Shown here: piece after piece, positions 11,559 through 23,005 of the stretch
Position numbering within the stretch: position 1 is the first letter of the stretch
Layout of the letters: each line of letters starts with the position of its first letter
NCBI RefSeq assembly: GCF_040954645.1
Contig: NC_092807.1
Span: forward strand, 3,100,001-3,164,000
Origin: Diabrotica undecimpunctata
Taxonomy: Eukaryota > Arthropoda > Insecta > Coleoptera > Chrysomelidae
DNA length: 64,000 nt
Reading direction: 5' to 3'
The notes under the pieces: model-generated
Databases searched by the model: none
Told to the model about the DNA's origin: nothing
Seen by the model: only the letters and a program-made list of their open reading frames with translations
Position numbers and translations under genes: made by a program

Positions 11559-11930
11559 CAAAAACATTGAGGCATTCGAGATGTGGTGTTACAGGAGAAT
11601 GTGGAAAATACCATGGACAGAAAGAGTAACAAATCAAGATGTTCTGCTGAAGATGGAGAAGGAATGCGAAGTCATAAAAACCATACAAACGAAAAAACTG
11701 GAATATCTAAGCCACATAATGAGAGGAGAAAAGTACTCTCGGCTTAGACTCATAATCCAAGGAAAAATCTCGGAAAAGCGAAATGTGGGACGTAGGAGGA
11801 TTTCCTGGTTGCGAAATTTAAGGGAGTGGTATGGGTGCAGTTCAATACAGTTGTTCAGAGCTGCAGCCAACAAAGTAAAGATTGCTGTGATGGTAGCCAA
11901 CCTCCGATAGGAGACGGTACTGCAAGAAGA
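11559..11930 (+). mobile_element. RTE-like LINE 3' end with 11-bp target duplication
   Basis: Flanked by AGTACTTAGTA at 11548-11558 and 11931-11941. It encodes the family C-terminus (YRRMWKIPWTERVTNQDVL, EYLSHIMRG, SWLRNLREWYGC, stop at 11908-11910) and ends in a GAAGA tail. It is the same family as the element nested at 4721-7277, heavily 5'-truncated. One frame is open over 109 codons, so it is rather young. Confidence 0.85.
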
Positions 11931-11951
11931 AGTACTTAGTAGTCTTAGATC

Positions 11952-12500
11952 TTCTTTTTCTTTTTCCTCTTTATAAGCAATTCTCCTTGTTCATTGGCGT
12001 CTATGGAAGGTTGTCACTCCATCTTTTGCGCGGTCGTCCCATACTTCTTCTGCCGATTGGTGACTTATCTCTTGCTATTTTGACGACATGGCTCTCCTCC
12101 GTTCTGCTAATGTAGTTATTCCATTTTTTTTTATTTTGCGTCCATACATTTGTACACTGTACGTTACATTTTCTTCTAATCTCTTCCCTTCTCTTTCGAT
12201 CTCTCAGCGTATTTCCTGTAATTCTTCTCAGTACTCTCATCTCTGCCGTTTCCAGTAGCCTTTGCGTTGTGGCTGTGTCGGGTCTTGTTTCTGAGGCATA
12301 TGTCATTATTGGTCTTACACTGGCTTTATAAATTCTTGACTTCATCTCAGTGTTAATGTGTGTCTAGCCATAGTGTTATTGAGGTATCCTGCCAGTCTAT
12401 TTGATTCTTTGTCCAAGTCTCCATAGCTAGACAGTGTAATTCCCAGGTATTTTATTTCCATTACTTGTTCAGTACTGAAGACTCGGAACAGCCTTAGATC
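11952..12500 (-). mobile_element. LINE 3' end with 8-bp target duplication
   Basis: Flanked by CTTAGATC at 11944-11951 and 12493-12500. Minus-strand codons give MEIKYLGITL (near 12450), then after a frame break MKSRIYKASVRPIMTYASET (12345 downward), LRRITGNTL and SPIGRRSMGRP. The A/G-rich 3' tail faces 11952. It landed right beside the preceding LINE. The same family occurs at 39185-39545 and 59402-59769. Confidence 0.8.
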
Positions 12501-13400
12501 AAGGTGTATAAATCAAATATCAAATGATCAAATAACTAAAAAAATTACTGGAACGTCAAAAATTGATTTAATATTGTTCTTTTCACGTCGTCAGTGTAAT
12601 TTATCCATTTATCCTTACCTAAAAATTGTCTGTGATTTGTTGTATATTCAATCGATTACTAAAACTTACGCTTTTGCTTTTTTCTAATACTTTTTTCTCA
12701 CTTTAAGTTAAATACATATATGTAATAAAAAAAAAATCTGAAATAATAGAAAATCTGCTAAAAATTACTTTTTTCGCTGTTAGACGAACCGCTTGCCAAA
12801 CAGATTTAGTTTTTTATCATTTCAGATAGTTTTCCCCAAATAAAAACTAATAATTTCGAAACAGTTCAAAAAAGAAGACTATATTGCTTCTGTCTGTAGT
12901 ATGTACACGTTGGCTAGTGATACTGTTTAAAAAAATTTGTAATAATCGGTTTTTTTTCTTCAAAGTCAATACTTGAACGTGAGTATAATATGGCGTTTCC
13001 CAAAAATTGTTTTGCTTTTGGTATATTAATTTTTTTCCGTTCCCTGCTCTTTTCTTTCTTCCTTTCCCATCTTTGCCTCAGCTTTTCCTTTTTTCTCACT
13101 GCATCTGCCTTTCCTCTTTCATCAATAAGACTTTATTTTGAAAACTTTAAACCTTCTTAGTATAGTATTTAAGTCCTAGATCAAGTTGTAAAGTTCAAAT
13201 AACTAAAGACTGTGACTGGAGCGTAAAACATTTTTATTAATATTGTGCTTTTGACATTGTCACTGTCAGTTGTGAGCGAAAATTACCAAAACAAAAGTCT
13301 AATATCTCAAATGTCTATAGAAGTGATTTGTTGTCAGATTTGTACTCAACAACTCAAAAAACAGACTATTTTATTTGTAAAACAATTAGACATGTTTGAA

Positions 13401-14300
13401 AGACTTAGTCAGTCATAGTGAATCGGTCTTTTTAAATTTTGACATTTGACATAAACTTAAACCATGTTTTATACATAATGTTCACTATTTTTACAAAAGA
13501 ATTGCAATTTCTGGAGGTTATAATGGTCTCACAGTCGCCTTATGTCCACTCCAACTTGACTTTTTTCATCTCCAAGAATCGGACAACACCATTTTTAACC
13601 AATAAATGCCCAACCAGCTAAAACGAAGAGTGGGCAATGGTTTTCGCTCTATAACAAACAAGCTACTAATGATTTTAGTCCCATAGCCGCCTTACCCACC
13701 AGATATTGCTCCTCTTGACTTTCTTATATTTCCAACAATCAAGTAACGCAATTTTCAGGTATCAATAACGCTGCAGCAAAGAGCGTATGACGTTGAAAGT
13801 TCGGCTAAAAGTCGAGTTAATATCTTTTGTAGTTTACTGAATGTTACCAAGATTGGTTAAGCTACAAATATATGTATAGGCGTTTTTAACATCACAGCAA
13901 GGTCAATGAATGCGACCACAAATCTTCTGGTGGAATGCCAAATGCCAGAACAGATTTTTAAGAAACAAAAAAAATTCTAGGGGAAATTTTTCATCTCCAA
14001 GAATTCAATAACACCAAACAGCTACAACGAAAAATTGGAAATTATTTTACTCTTTTAACAAACAAGATACCAATTATTTTAGTCCCATAGCCGCCTTAAC
14101 CACCAAATGTTGCTCCTCTTGACTTTTTTATGTTTCCGACAATCAAGGAAAGCGATTTCCAGAGAACAGATGCTTAAAAAGCTGCATCAACATCAAAGAG
14201 AGGGTGAAGTTGGAATTTTTACTAAAAATCAACTTAATATCTTTTGTAGTTTACTAGATGTTATAAAGGTTGTTTAAAGTACAAATATGTGTATTATTAA
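13401..14300 (+). repeat. Duplicated scraps of a mariner-like transposase C-terminus
   Basis: Two direct copies of about 300 bp (about 13530-13870 and 13980-14290) share blocks such as TTTTTCATCTCCAAGAAT and AATATCTTTTGTAGTTTACT. One frame near 13690-13745 reads PYPPDIAPLDFLIFPTIK, close to the mariner catalytic block PPYSPDLAPxDyFLFPkLK. Similar but worse versions occur near 13540 and 14090. Everything is full of stops, so this is a decayed remnant, possibly duplicated after decay. Confidence 0.45.
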
Positions 14301-14458
14301 AATGAAACGAAATTGCTCGTGTTTAACACATAGTTCAGTATAATCTGTAGCTCAATTTCTCAGGTCTTTTAGTGTCAAATTTGATACCAAATTCACATAA
14401 AATGACCTACAGAATTGATAGTGTTTATGCAGGAAATTTATTGACACTATGAACAAAA

Positions 14459-14810
14459 GCATTTGAGATGTGCCTATATCGGAGAATGCTTAAGATCCCG
14501 TGGACTGACCGAGTCACAAATGAGGAGGTCCTCAGAAGAATGAATAAGAACCTAGAGGTACTGACCACCATCAAATCTCGAAAGTTACAGTTCTTCGGAC
14601 ATATTATGCGAAATGAATCCAGATATGCTCTCCTTGAAACCATCCTGCAAGGAAAAATATTTGGAAAACGAAGTCCAGGAAGAAGAAGAACATCTTGGTT
14701 AAAGATCCTCAGAATTGGTTCAAAACAACATCTGTGCAGCTTTTCCGCGCTGCTGCAGATAAGATAAAGATCGCCAACATTCGTAACGGATAGGCACATC
14801 AAGAAAAAGA
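14459..14810 (+). mobile_element. RTE-like LINE 3' end with 10-bp target duplication
   Basis: Flanked by ATGAACAAAA at 14449-14458 and 14811-14820. The C-terminal codons (YRRMLKIPWTDRVTNEEVL, LQFFGHIMRN, GRRRTSWLKILR) match the LINEs at 4721-7277 and 11559-11930. Tail AAGAAAAAGA. A frame change near 14715 breaks the last part. Confidence 0.8.
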
Positions 14811-14823
14811 ATGAACAAAAAAT

Positions 14824-15240
14824 TGAAAGTTCACACGAGACTTTCAGTTTGACACACACACACACACACACACGATTTGAATGAGACTTACACACTTCTA
14901 AGAACATTTGCGCATACAATTTATTGGAGTGAGGAGAATTGGTCCAGGTCAAGGACAAATTATCCGACCCCCAATGCTCTCCAGAAACTTCTCCATGAAT
15001 CCTCTCATGATATCACGCTGATGCGCTATGCGAGGCTACTATCATCATAGTGCTTGTCACGTGAGCGTCTTGGGAAACGGGAAACCTCTCACTTAACGTC
15101 TTCTCCGCGTGAAGTCTAGGACAGCGTGAGTTGGCACGTGCGATTTGTTTTTTTTTTGTTATCAAAAAAACTAATTTACAGATCGTCATTTACTGTCATA
15201 CTTACACTAGTAAAATATGAGTCTACAGAGTGGCAAGAAA
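14824..15240. repeat. Dispersed repeat, copy 1
   Basis: Contains TTCACACGAGACTTTCAGTT near 14830 and ATGAGTCTACAGAGTGGCAA near 15217. The same two blocks in the same order appear at 21210-21320, where they are closer together. An interspersed noncoding repeat; terminal structure not identified. Confidence 0.5.
14852..14873. repeat. (AC)n microsatellite
   Basis: Eleven AC units without interruption. Confidence 0.95.
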
Positions 15241-16040
15241 CATTTTTGATATCTTCATTCTTTCAATTTGTGACATCTTTTTGTTAGTTTATTAGTCAGT
15301 AGTGAAAAATTGTATTATTTTTCAACATGTCTCTTTCTCGTTTATTATACACATATTCCATACAATGTTTTTCCAATGAGTGCATCTATTTGTAGACAAA
15401 AATTTCTTCTTAAAAGTCAGAACGAGCCAATGACAGCGATTTTTCACGAAAGCTTTTTAGTACTAAAGTTATTCCACTTTTCTGCCTAATACCTTACGTT
15501 CTGGAAAGATATCACAACTTTGTCGTGGCTCATAAATCTTTAATGGTTGGTATTATAAATCTACCTTGTGCAGTTAACTATAAATATTGATATGAAAGAA
15601 ATTGATGATCTAATAAAATTGACAAACAGTAATTCCATCTGTAGAACTGCCATCTAGTGGCTATGACTAGAAACAAAATGAAAATATCACGAGAACATTT
15701 CGTTCTAGCCTCGTATATTAGTTTTTTTAGTATGCGGGAGATTTATAGAATTTTTGTTGTCAATACGGCTGCCTAATCATTGGGTAGTCAGTTTCTTCTT
15801 TTACTCTGTTTACTGAAGTAAGTCCCAACTTGTGCTATGTTGGTCAAATTTTGACTTCGACTGGAAGTAGCGAGAAGTTACTATAGCTATATACTAATAA
15901 GCTAATATTAATTGTTACTTAAAAGTAAAAAATTATTTATATTACACAATAAAACAAAGGTTTAAATGTTTATTTTTGAAATGTTGAATGTGTTGCATAT
16001 GGGAGTCCATTTCAATTTGGGTAAAAAGAAATAAATAACA
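15241..16040. other. AT-rich sequence, nothing identified
   Basis: No supported gene, repeat or terminal inverted repeat. Confidence 0.5.
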
Positions 16041-16043
16041 AGC

Positions 16044-16192
16044 CTTACAATCAATTTATTCTACAACGGACGACTGGTTTTACATACTACAATTTACTAT
16101 GCATCGTCGTATCTCCAATACGGTAAACTAAATGCTAAAAATTTAAAATACCGATATTAGGGTGCTGTGTGGTAGAATAAATTGATTGTAAG
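16044..16192. repeat. Short element bounded by a 21-bp perfect inverted repeat
   Basis: The arms 16044-16064 and 16172-16192 are exact reverse complements (they start CTTACAATCAATTTATTC), and the match continues imperfectly outward for about 9 bases. The 107-bp centre has no coding potential. This could be a small MITE or foldback; no clean target duplication is seen. Confidence 0.6.
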
Positions 16193-17020
16193 TCGTTATT
16201 ATTTGAATTTTACTGTTTAAAGATTTCTTTTTACCAATAGAAAGTTTTTAATCAAAAAGTGAATATGCACTTTCATTATTCATGTTCAAGCTTCGTTCTT
16301 CAATTAAATAATTCTGCAACAGTACGTTAATTTTAGCTAGTTATAATGAGGGGGTAGCAATTTTTCGTTGTATGTTCCGACAATGACTCGGTCAAATGTA
16401 TTTCCAAACCCAATGACTTACCTCTTTGATAAAAATAATTTTTGGAAAACGTTCGTAAGTTAGGCAATCTCAAATAACTTATATATTTTGGTTATGTATA
16501 TGATTTCATTTTGACAATTTGTCTAAGATAGGTGTACATATATATTGTATAGATACAATGAATTGAATCGGGTTCTCAGATTGATTCATGAAACGAAAGA
16601 AGCATAAAAAGGTGGATAGAAACAACAAATTTATCACTTATTTGAAAAACCCCATAAGTCACAAAACTAAAACATTCGGAAAACAAGAAAAAACTGTGTG
16701 AGGAAAACACGAATATTTCTACATGTTAAAAACTGACCTAATTCCATTTATACACTGTTTCTTGACTTTTCACTCCAATATTTTTTGAAAAAAAGATATA
16801 AGCTCAAACTTGATTGACTTATGTGGTTTCTCAAATAAATTGCTCAGCCTCATCTGAAACTAAACTTAAATTAAAATGAAACAAAATACATATAGTACTG
16901 TAATTTATATTAAAAAAGCACAAAAAATATTATTACAACTTAAAAAAAAACGATAAGTGTGATCATTCATCTTCTTCAGGTATATTATTGGTCGTTGTGG
17001 GCCAGTTGAACAATTCATTA
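16193..17020. other. AT-rich sequence, nothing identified
   Basis: No supported feature. Confidence 0.5.
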
Positions 17021-17022
17021 TA

Positions 17023-18533
17023 AACTCCTGGACAAAATTAACGCACCACTCATATTTTTCTTATTAGTCTTTATTTATTGATAATTTACTGTACGACAAG
17101 TTGCCTATGGACCTTGTTTGATAGTGACAGTTGTTATGTAAGCTAATAATAGTCTTGTTTTAACAATAATTTGTATTAAACTTCGTTCTAGACTAAAAGT
17201 GAGCTAAACTTTTCATAAAAAGTGCCGATTAAAGCAAAGTGCTTGTGAGAAACAAGCTTTTTATTGTGATATTTTTCATCACATGCATGTTCATTTGCAT
17301 TAAAATCAAATAAAAAAATAAACCGCCAAAGAAATTTGTCAATGGAGGAGGCAGTGCGAGCATCGACTCTCTTAGATGAAGGATATTCAATGCGATACGT
17401 TGCAGGTTTGTTAGGAAGACATCATTCCAGCATCAGTCGCAAGGTGAGGCAATATAGTGAAACAGGGTCGTGCCATCGAAGACCAGGGCAAGGGCGAAAA
17501 CGTTGCACTAATCAAAATGATGATCGATGTTCGAAATGTCGCGATATCATCTCGAACAGTTAGAAGATGTTTACATGAAGCAGAATTGAGTAACAGGAAA
17601 CCGGCCAAAAAAACCTTGCTTAGCAGAGAACACAGGGTTCAGAGATTGAATTTTGCAAGATTGCATCAAAATTGGACCATTGATGATTGGAAATGATTTC
17701 TTTGCTCCAATGAGACTAGAGTAAGCCTAAAAGCTCCAGATGGTCGTGAGCGTGTCTAGCGAAGGCGAGGAGAAAGGTTTGCCAGCTGCAATATCTCTCC
17801 TAAAGTACCTTTTGATGGTGGCTCTAAAATGTTTTGGGGGAATTTGTTTTGAAGCTCGTACGGAGTTGGTCCCCGTACGTACGAGGTCTATGAATGCCCA
17901 TTATTACTTAGACAACATTATTGTCGAACATAATGCCTTTTGTTCCGTTTCTTGGACCTAATTTTTTATTCATGCAAGACAACGCTCGTCCTCATGTGGC
18001 TCGACAAGTTATTGGCTACCTAAATGATGTTGATATTCCATTATTATAGTGGCCACCTAACAGTCCGGACATGAATCCTATAGATCATCTATGGGACTCT
18101 CAAAAAGAGATTCGAAGTCGTAGACCCCCTATTGCCAATCACAACCAACTCATTGAGGCCGTTATTGAAGAATGGGAGAATATTCCGCAAGCTTTTGTTG
18201 AATATTTGATATCAAGCATGCCTCGACGCATAAATACAGTCATAAGAAGTACAGGAGGGCCTACACGGTATAAGTGTTGACCCAGATGCATTTTATTGTG
18301 TTAATTTACTAATTTTTTTCTTTTTGCACTTTGGAGTTATGCTAGCTTATTTACGCAGTTCCGGCAAAAACAAATTTTTAAAGAAACAATAAGGCAAATT
18401 AAGGTCGTGATAAAGTCATGTTGGACTTATTTGTAGGTGTTTATTATTATTTCAATGTAACTTAGTTTTATTTTGTGTTCATATTGTAAATATTTAGATT
18501 AATTAAAGTGGTGCGTTAATTTGTCCAGGAGTT
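17023..18533 (+). mobile_element. Tc1-like transposon, full length but dead
   Basis: TA target sites at 17021-17022 and 18534-18535 flank terminal inverted repeats beginning AACTCCTGGACAAA and ending in the inverse. The repeats are about 27 bp with one or two differences. Length is 1511 bp, normal for Tc1-like elements, with a decayed transposase inside. Confidence 0.9.
17342..18280 (+). pseudogene. Tc1-like transposase pseudogene
   Basis: N-terminal paired-type DNA-binding half: EAVRASTLLDEG, AGLLGRHHSSISRKV, then an RRPGQGRKR AT-hook-like stretch. The catalytic half carries SNETRVSL where the family has S-D-E-T, so the first catalytic Asp is Asn; then FMQDNARPHVA with the second Asp; then NPIDHLWD where Glu is usual. 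The spacing from second to third acidic residue is 34, as in DD34E. Stops interrupt at about 17695, 17757, 17955 and 18048, and the frame changes near 17520. The intact relative should be about 340 residues. Confidence 0.85.
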
Positions 18534-18649
18534 TAATAATCCTGGATATTTTCTACATCCGATGTATAACTTTATAGTTTTTGTATATCAACAATCTTCT
18601 TATAATTAATCGGAATCTTTCCACTGGGATATGCCAATGCTTCAGGGAA
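18534..18649. other. Short spacer, nothing identified
   Basis: No feature beyond the TA at 18534-18535. Confidence 0.5.
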
Positions 18650-20780
18650 CTATTAGTGTATTTTTTTATTATTGTTAAGTCTGAGTGTGTGATTGGCTAA
18701 TCCGTTAATAAAAGGGTGTGCTACAACCAAGTTTGAGTTCTCGTAGGAGTGGTGAAAATGCATGAATTGGCTTATTTTTAGTTGAACCTTTTGATTCCTT
18801 GGAATATTTTTGCCACTGAATTCCGTAGATAACATGTTTTTTTTGTAGTACTCTGGACACCAACTTTTGTAATCAATTACGTCTTCAGCATTGACCAATA
18901 CCACATTAAAGCAGGTATTTTTACATGAGGTTTTCTAATTTTTCTTTTTATCACTTCAAAATCCCTATCACAGATTAGAAGGAATTACCCCTAATAGGAA
19001 AATAATGGTCAATGGTCTTAAATTTTTCGAGCGAAATCAAAGTGAAAAAAACCTTAAGACACAGTGTGGTTTTTATTTTGCGTTCCACGGATCGCAGAAT
19101 CGCGGAATCTTTCCTTGGATAATTAACTGGAGCAATCGGTACTTGGTGGTTATAAATAAATACCCTTTTTAACTGCTCCTCAATAAACTTAACTGCCGCC
19201 CGCAATAAACTTATTTACAATAAATACAACTGTTTCACATCTTTGGAAAATATGATAATGATACTGGACAATTTAAAGCAGTCAAAAATGAGACTTCTTC
19301 CAATTGCAGAAGCAATAGTTTATGTTATCCTTGAAAATACGCTTTATACAGATTTACAGAATACAGATTTTTTTGTTTTAACGTATATCATTGACAATAA
19401 AAGTAGACAACTGTTTTTTGTTTTAAAGTATTTCATTGACAATAAAAGTAAACAAATTTTTCTAAAAACGCCATTCAAACAATATTTATTAGTATCTTAT
19501 ATTGCTCCGAATGGCTTCACTATAGGAAGTTAAGGTTTTAAAAAACTACATATTCATATGTATGCACTGATTATTATTGTTGTCTGATATAACGAGATCG
19601 GCGTGGTAATTAGTCTGCCATTTCAGTTCTCGTTACAGAGGGAGTCTACTATATTGTTAATACAAAAAACGTTCACTGTTACGTGACCAAGATAGAAAAC
19701 CTCTTGCACCGGAATTTGTGGCAGTTGAAGGTTCTGCATAAAATCTATAGAAATAATCCCAATTTCCTCGTTGGAGTCTGCCATTTTTTTAACAAATTTT
19801 TTTGAGTTAAAAATTTCTTAGCTCGACGTTGATGAATCATTTTCTCGGCGGCTGCAACTCTCTTTGCATTATCTTTCAAATGCGTACTATTTATTTTCAT
19901 TGCAAGCTCCTTACACACACACACACATGTGTCTACTTGAGGTCTTCTAAATGATAATTCAACATCTTTAAAATCTTTTCTGTAGTACAGTGGCACATTC
20001 CGGAAAATTTTCTGTAAACATTTTGTTCATAAGAGTCATATCTAGTTTCTGATTTAAATAATACTTTTCCTTGCTAATATAGTGAGCTTACTTTGTGGGA
20101 TATGATTTAATATGGCCACGAATAGCATCTGTAATAATACCAGAAATTGCATTGCCTGAGTACTTTTTCCCCATTTTGTCGAATGGTTTTTTTCCTGCAC
20201 TTAGAAGTACAAACCGCCTTACTCGGTCAATTGTTCGTGAAGAAAACAAAAGGCTAATTTACAAACGGTAATTTTTCGATTAGGGGTTGATATAGAGTAT
20301 ACATAGCTACTACTTCTATTAGTTTTTGAAGACTCACCAAGTTCTTTTCTTCTACGTCGTTGCTTAACTTCAGTTGCGAAAATTAGGCTTTATAAGTAAC
20401 AATCTTGCTCATTTTTTGTAGTCAGGTCCCTAAATCGTTGGAAAATCTGCAATTTTTCGTCGCTACTCATCAATCAAAAGCACTTTTTCCTGCATCAAAA
20501 ACTTAAGTACATATTAACAAATTTAGATTGATCAGTCAACAAAAAATTGTTTTCAATGAAAACTTTTTATTAGAGAATAACAAATTATCAACTTACTTGC
20601 AATCTTTGGAGGATGGAGAAGGAACTGCAGGAACATTCTTCCCCTTCCAATTGGTGTATTCGTTTCCTTTGACTCTAGCTCGTTTTATTACTTCATTTCT
20701 ATATTCGTAGAGTTTTTTATTCCTTTCTTTTTCTGATTAGGTAAATTAATATCGTTATGATCACTGTCGCTTTCACTCAT
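18650..20780 (-). pseudogene. Decayed multi-exon gene of an unassigned repetitive insect family
   Basis: Minus-strand pieces in collinear order: ATG at 20780 with MSESDSDHNDINLP, then (after a shift) VIKRARVKGNEYTNWKGK and a GTAAGT donor near 20598; GKKYSGNAISGIITDAIRGH-like codons near 20150; ELAMKINSTHLKDNAKRVAA and EKMIHQRRAKKF near 19790-19900; IDHYFPIRGNSF near 18980; and VINAEDVIDYKSW/TLRL-type codons down to 18653. From memory these resemble pieces of a protein that recurs in many copies in insect genomes and looks transposon-associated, but I cannot name a clade. Frameshifts, stops and probably an insertion at 19206-19740 show the copy is dead. Confidence 0.45.
19369..19458 (+). repeat. 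45-bp tandem duplication
   Basis: Two copies, 19369-19413 and 19414-19458, each containing TCATTGACAATAAAAGTA, with three or four differences. Lies in the insertion-like stretch of the decayed gene above. Confidence 0.8.
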
Positions 20781-22007
20781 TTTGAAATATTTTTGTCAAA
20801 ATATAATACAAATAAGTAATGACAATATTATTTCTACTGTATTCGTATTCACTACACATTTATTTTTCTACGTGCATTTACAACACAAGATTGAACTTGA
20901 CTAAAAATTATTGACATTATTGTGCCAAATTATAACGACATGAGCGCTGCATAGGAGAAACGCATTTGGTAATACATCGCCCAATCATACCGCTGTAAAT
21001 AGGTTACGAATGCACTGACTGAAGGCGTTTCTTTACAAAAATGTGTATTTACAGTTTAAAAGTCCTTACTAAATTTACTATTTAATAGTTGTGTATGTTT
21101 AACTTTTTCTTTCTCTACAACTTTTCGTATTTGACTTCTTTGTTTGGGAACGAATTCCAAGAGTATCAAAGTTATTATAATTTTCTTAACTCAGTGTTTT
21201 CTATTGTTTACAATTTCACACGAGACTTTCAATTTGACGTACTATCAAAACCAGACACACACTCACTGCAAGTGTGTGACACTAAATAATGAGTCTACAA
21301 AGTGGCAAGAAATATTCTTTACAATTCGCGTCATATTTTTTGGGCCCAGTAGTTATCGAATGACCCTTGTAGTAACCATAACACAGTCAAATATTACCTG
21401 ACAATTTTTAGTATCCTACATCTATAAATACTCCGTTTTTATCAATCACTTTCGTAAAAAGTTTGTGTATTTTCTCTAGGTTTGTGTAATATCTAAAACT
21501 TATAAAAACGGAAACTTCCAGTTGTAGCACAGGGTTGCCACGTCGCATAAAAGAAAATATATTTTTATGTGGAATTTTGTTGTTTAAATATACAGATTCA
21601 AATCGTCCCACAGTACGGTTGCATTTAGCAACTGTTGCAAAAGTGGAAAATTATTTGACCCTATATTTCGTTTTGTTGAGCGATCTTTTTAAAGTCTTCT
21701 CCGTCATCTTTAAAACGCTTAACACTTTCGCTGCGGCAAGCGCTATATGGCGTCTTTCTTATTTCTTGGTCTGTATGGGTGGTGCCATTTGGTGATAGCT
21801 GCGTATTGCATTTGCTGTCAAAACTTCATTCCGCACAGGAGAACTTTTTGAAATAAAGTTCCGTAGCGAAAGTGTTTTAAACTACACAAAAGTGCCATAC
21901 TAATGGATTTTCCAAGTTTCATGTCAAATTTAATAATCTCTTTTGTCACATTTACCATTTTTCCAACTTTCTTACTTGTATGCAGTTCTGAGATTAGGCC
22001 AGTAAAG
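20781..22007. other. AT-rich sequence with one dispersed repeat copy
   Basis: Mostly unremarkable. 21210-21320 holds the second copy of the repeat at 14824-15240 (TTCACACGAGACTTTCAATT and ATGAGTCTACAAAGTGGCAA). No coding frame that I trust. Confidence 0.5.
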
Positions 22008-22189
22008 GAAGAAAAGCTGAAAAAATGTAAATACAGGTTTTTGAAGGTTTTAAAAGGTATATGAGGGATAGGAAGAAAAGCTGAAAAAATGTAAATACAG
22101 GTTTTTGAAGGTTTTAAAAGGTATATGAGGGATAGGAAGAAAAGCTGAAAAAATGTAAATACAGGTTTTAAAAGGTATATGAGGGATAG
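22008..22189 (+). repeat. 64-bp minisatellite, 2.8 units
   Basis: Units at 22008-22071 and 22072-22135 are identical. The third, 22136-22189, lacks ten internal bases. Each begins GAAGAAAAGCTGAAAAAATG. Identity implies recent duplication. Confidence 0.95.
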
Positions 22190-22249
22190 GTGATAACAAA
22201 TACTTGAAGGCGTACAGCTGATTTTACTTAGTGTTTTTTTAAGTGTTTT

Positions 22250-22735
22250 AAGACTACTTAGTGTCTATAAAACATAGATATGCTGCTATATTGTACTCGA
22301 TGGCCTTTTCTGTGATTTGTCAGTACAAATACGGCGTCTACGCAGGATCTTCCGAATCTGAATCCTTGTTGTTCATCTGATAAAGTTGTTAGTTTATTGA
22401 TTTTGTTGGTTAGGACTTTTGTGGTAAGCTTAAGCGCGGTGCTTATTAGATTTATACCTCTATAATTGTTGGGATCTTCTTTATCTCCTTTCTTGATTGA
22501 CATTGGTATCATTATGATGTTTCTACATGCGTCTGGTGTCTTGCAGTGCAATATTAGTTTTGTATAAGTTTTGTCATCTTTAGGGTTATACTTTCTTCTC
22601 CGTGTTTTAGAAGCTCGTGTGTTATTCGGTCTTATCCTGGTGACATGAAAGTTGTAATACCTTACTTTAACGAGACAAATTAATATGGAAATTAATTTGC
22701 TTTTAGGGAATGTTAGCGTCGAGTTTTCCACTTCA
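22250..22735 (-). mobile_element. LINE reverse transcriptase fragment
   Basis: Minus codons give DACRNIIMIPMSIKKGDKED, NNYRGINLIST, KVLTNKINKLT and SDEQQGFRFGRSCVDAVF, which are the N-terminal RT blocks (fingers) of a non-LTR element. The catalytic box is absent. Clade not assigned. Confidence 0.7.
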
Positions 22736-23005
22736 TACTTGGAGTCATCTTCTGAACTTACTAGTTATTGAATTAAGCAGTATTATTGAATTTGATTGAA
22801 TTAAAATGAAAAAAAAAACAAGTAATTCTTTTATTTTCTAATTGTAACATAATCGTCACCATTGCCTTCTCCTTCGTTTTATGAATCGACAAATAATAAA
22901 TAAATATAAAAGCAACAGCAACCTGCTATTACACATTTAGAAACTATCATTAACTTATTATAGATCATAAATAAAAAATATTTTAAATTATTTCCTGTGT
23001 CTTTA

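Larger units (their letters stand above)
10640..13400 (+). repeat. Diverged tandem repeat units of about 0.7-0.9 kb
   Basis: Three related unit starts contain CAAATAACTAAA at about 10655, 12528 and 13197, followed in each by a GGAACGT/GGAGCGT-like step and TTGTGCTTTTGACATTGTCA or a variant. The unit ends TTTATTTTGAAAACTTTAAA occur near 11500 and 13130. Allowing for the two LINEs inserted in the first unit boundary, spacing is about 940 and 670 bp. No coding capacity is seen. The units are clearly diverged, so the duplication is old. Confidence 0.6.

Noticed and set aside
13020..13130. Lys/Arg-rich minus-strand ORF
   Set aside because: Translation of a simple CTTTCC-rich stretch that is part of the noncoding tandem repeat.
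14425..14958. Minus-strand 177-residue frame
   Set aside because: Antisense of the RTE-like LINE tail plus the (AC)n microsatellite (Val-Cys repeats).
19915..19930. Second (AC)n microsatellite
   Set aside because: Only about seven units and interrupted; too short to list separately.
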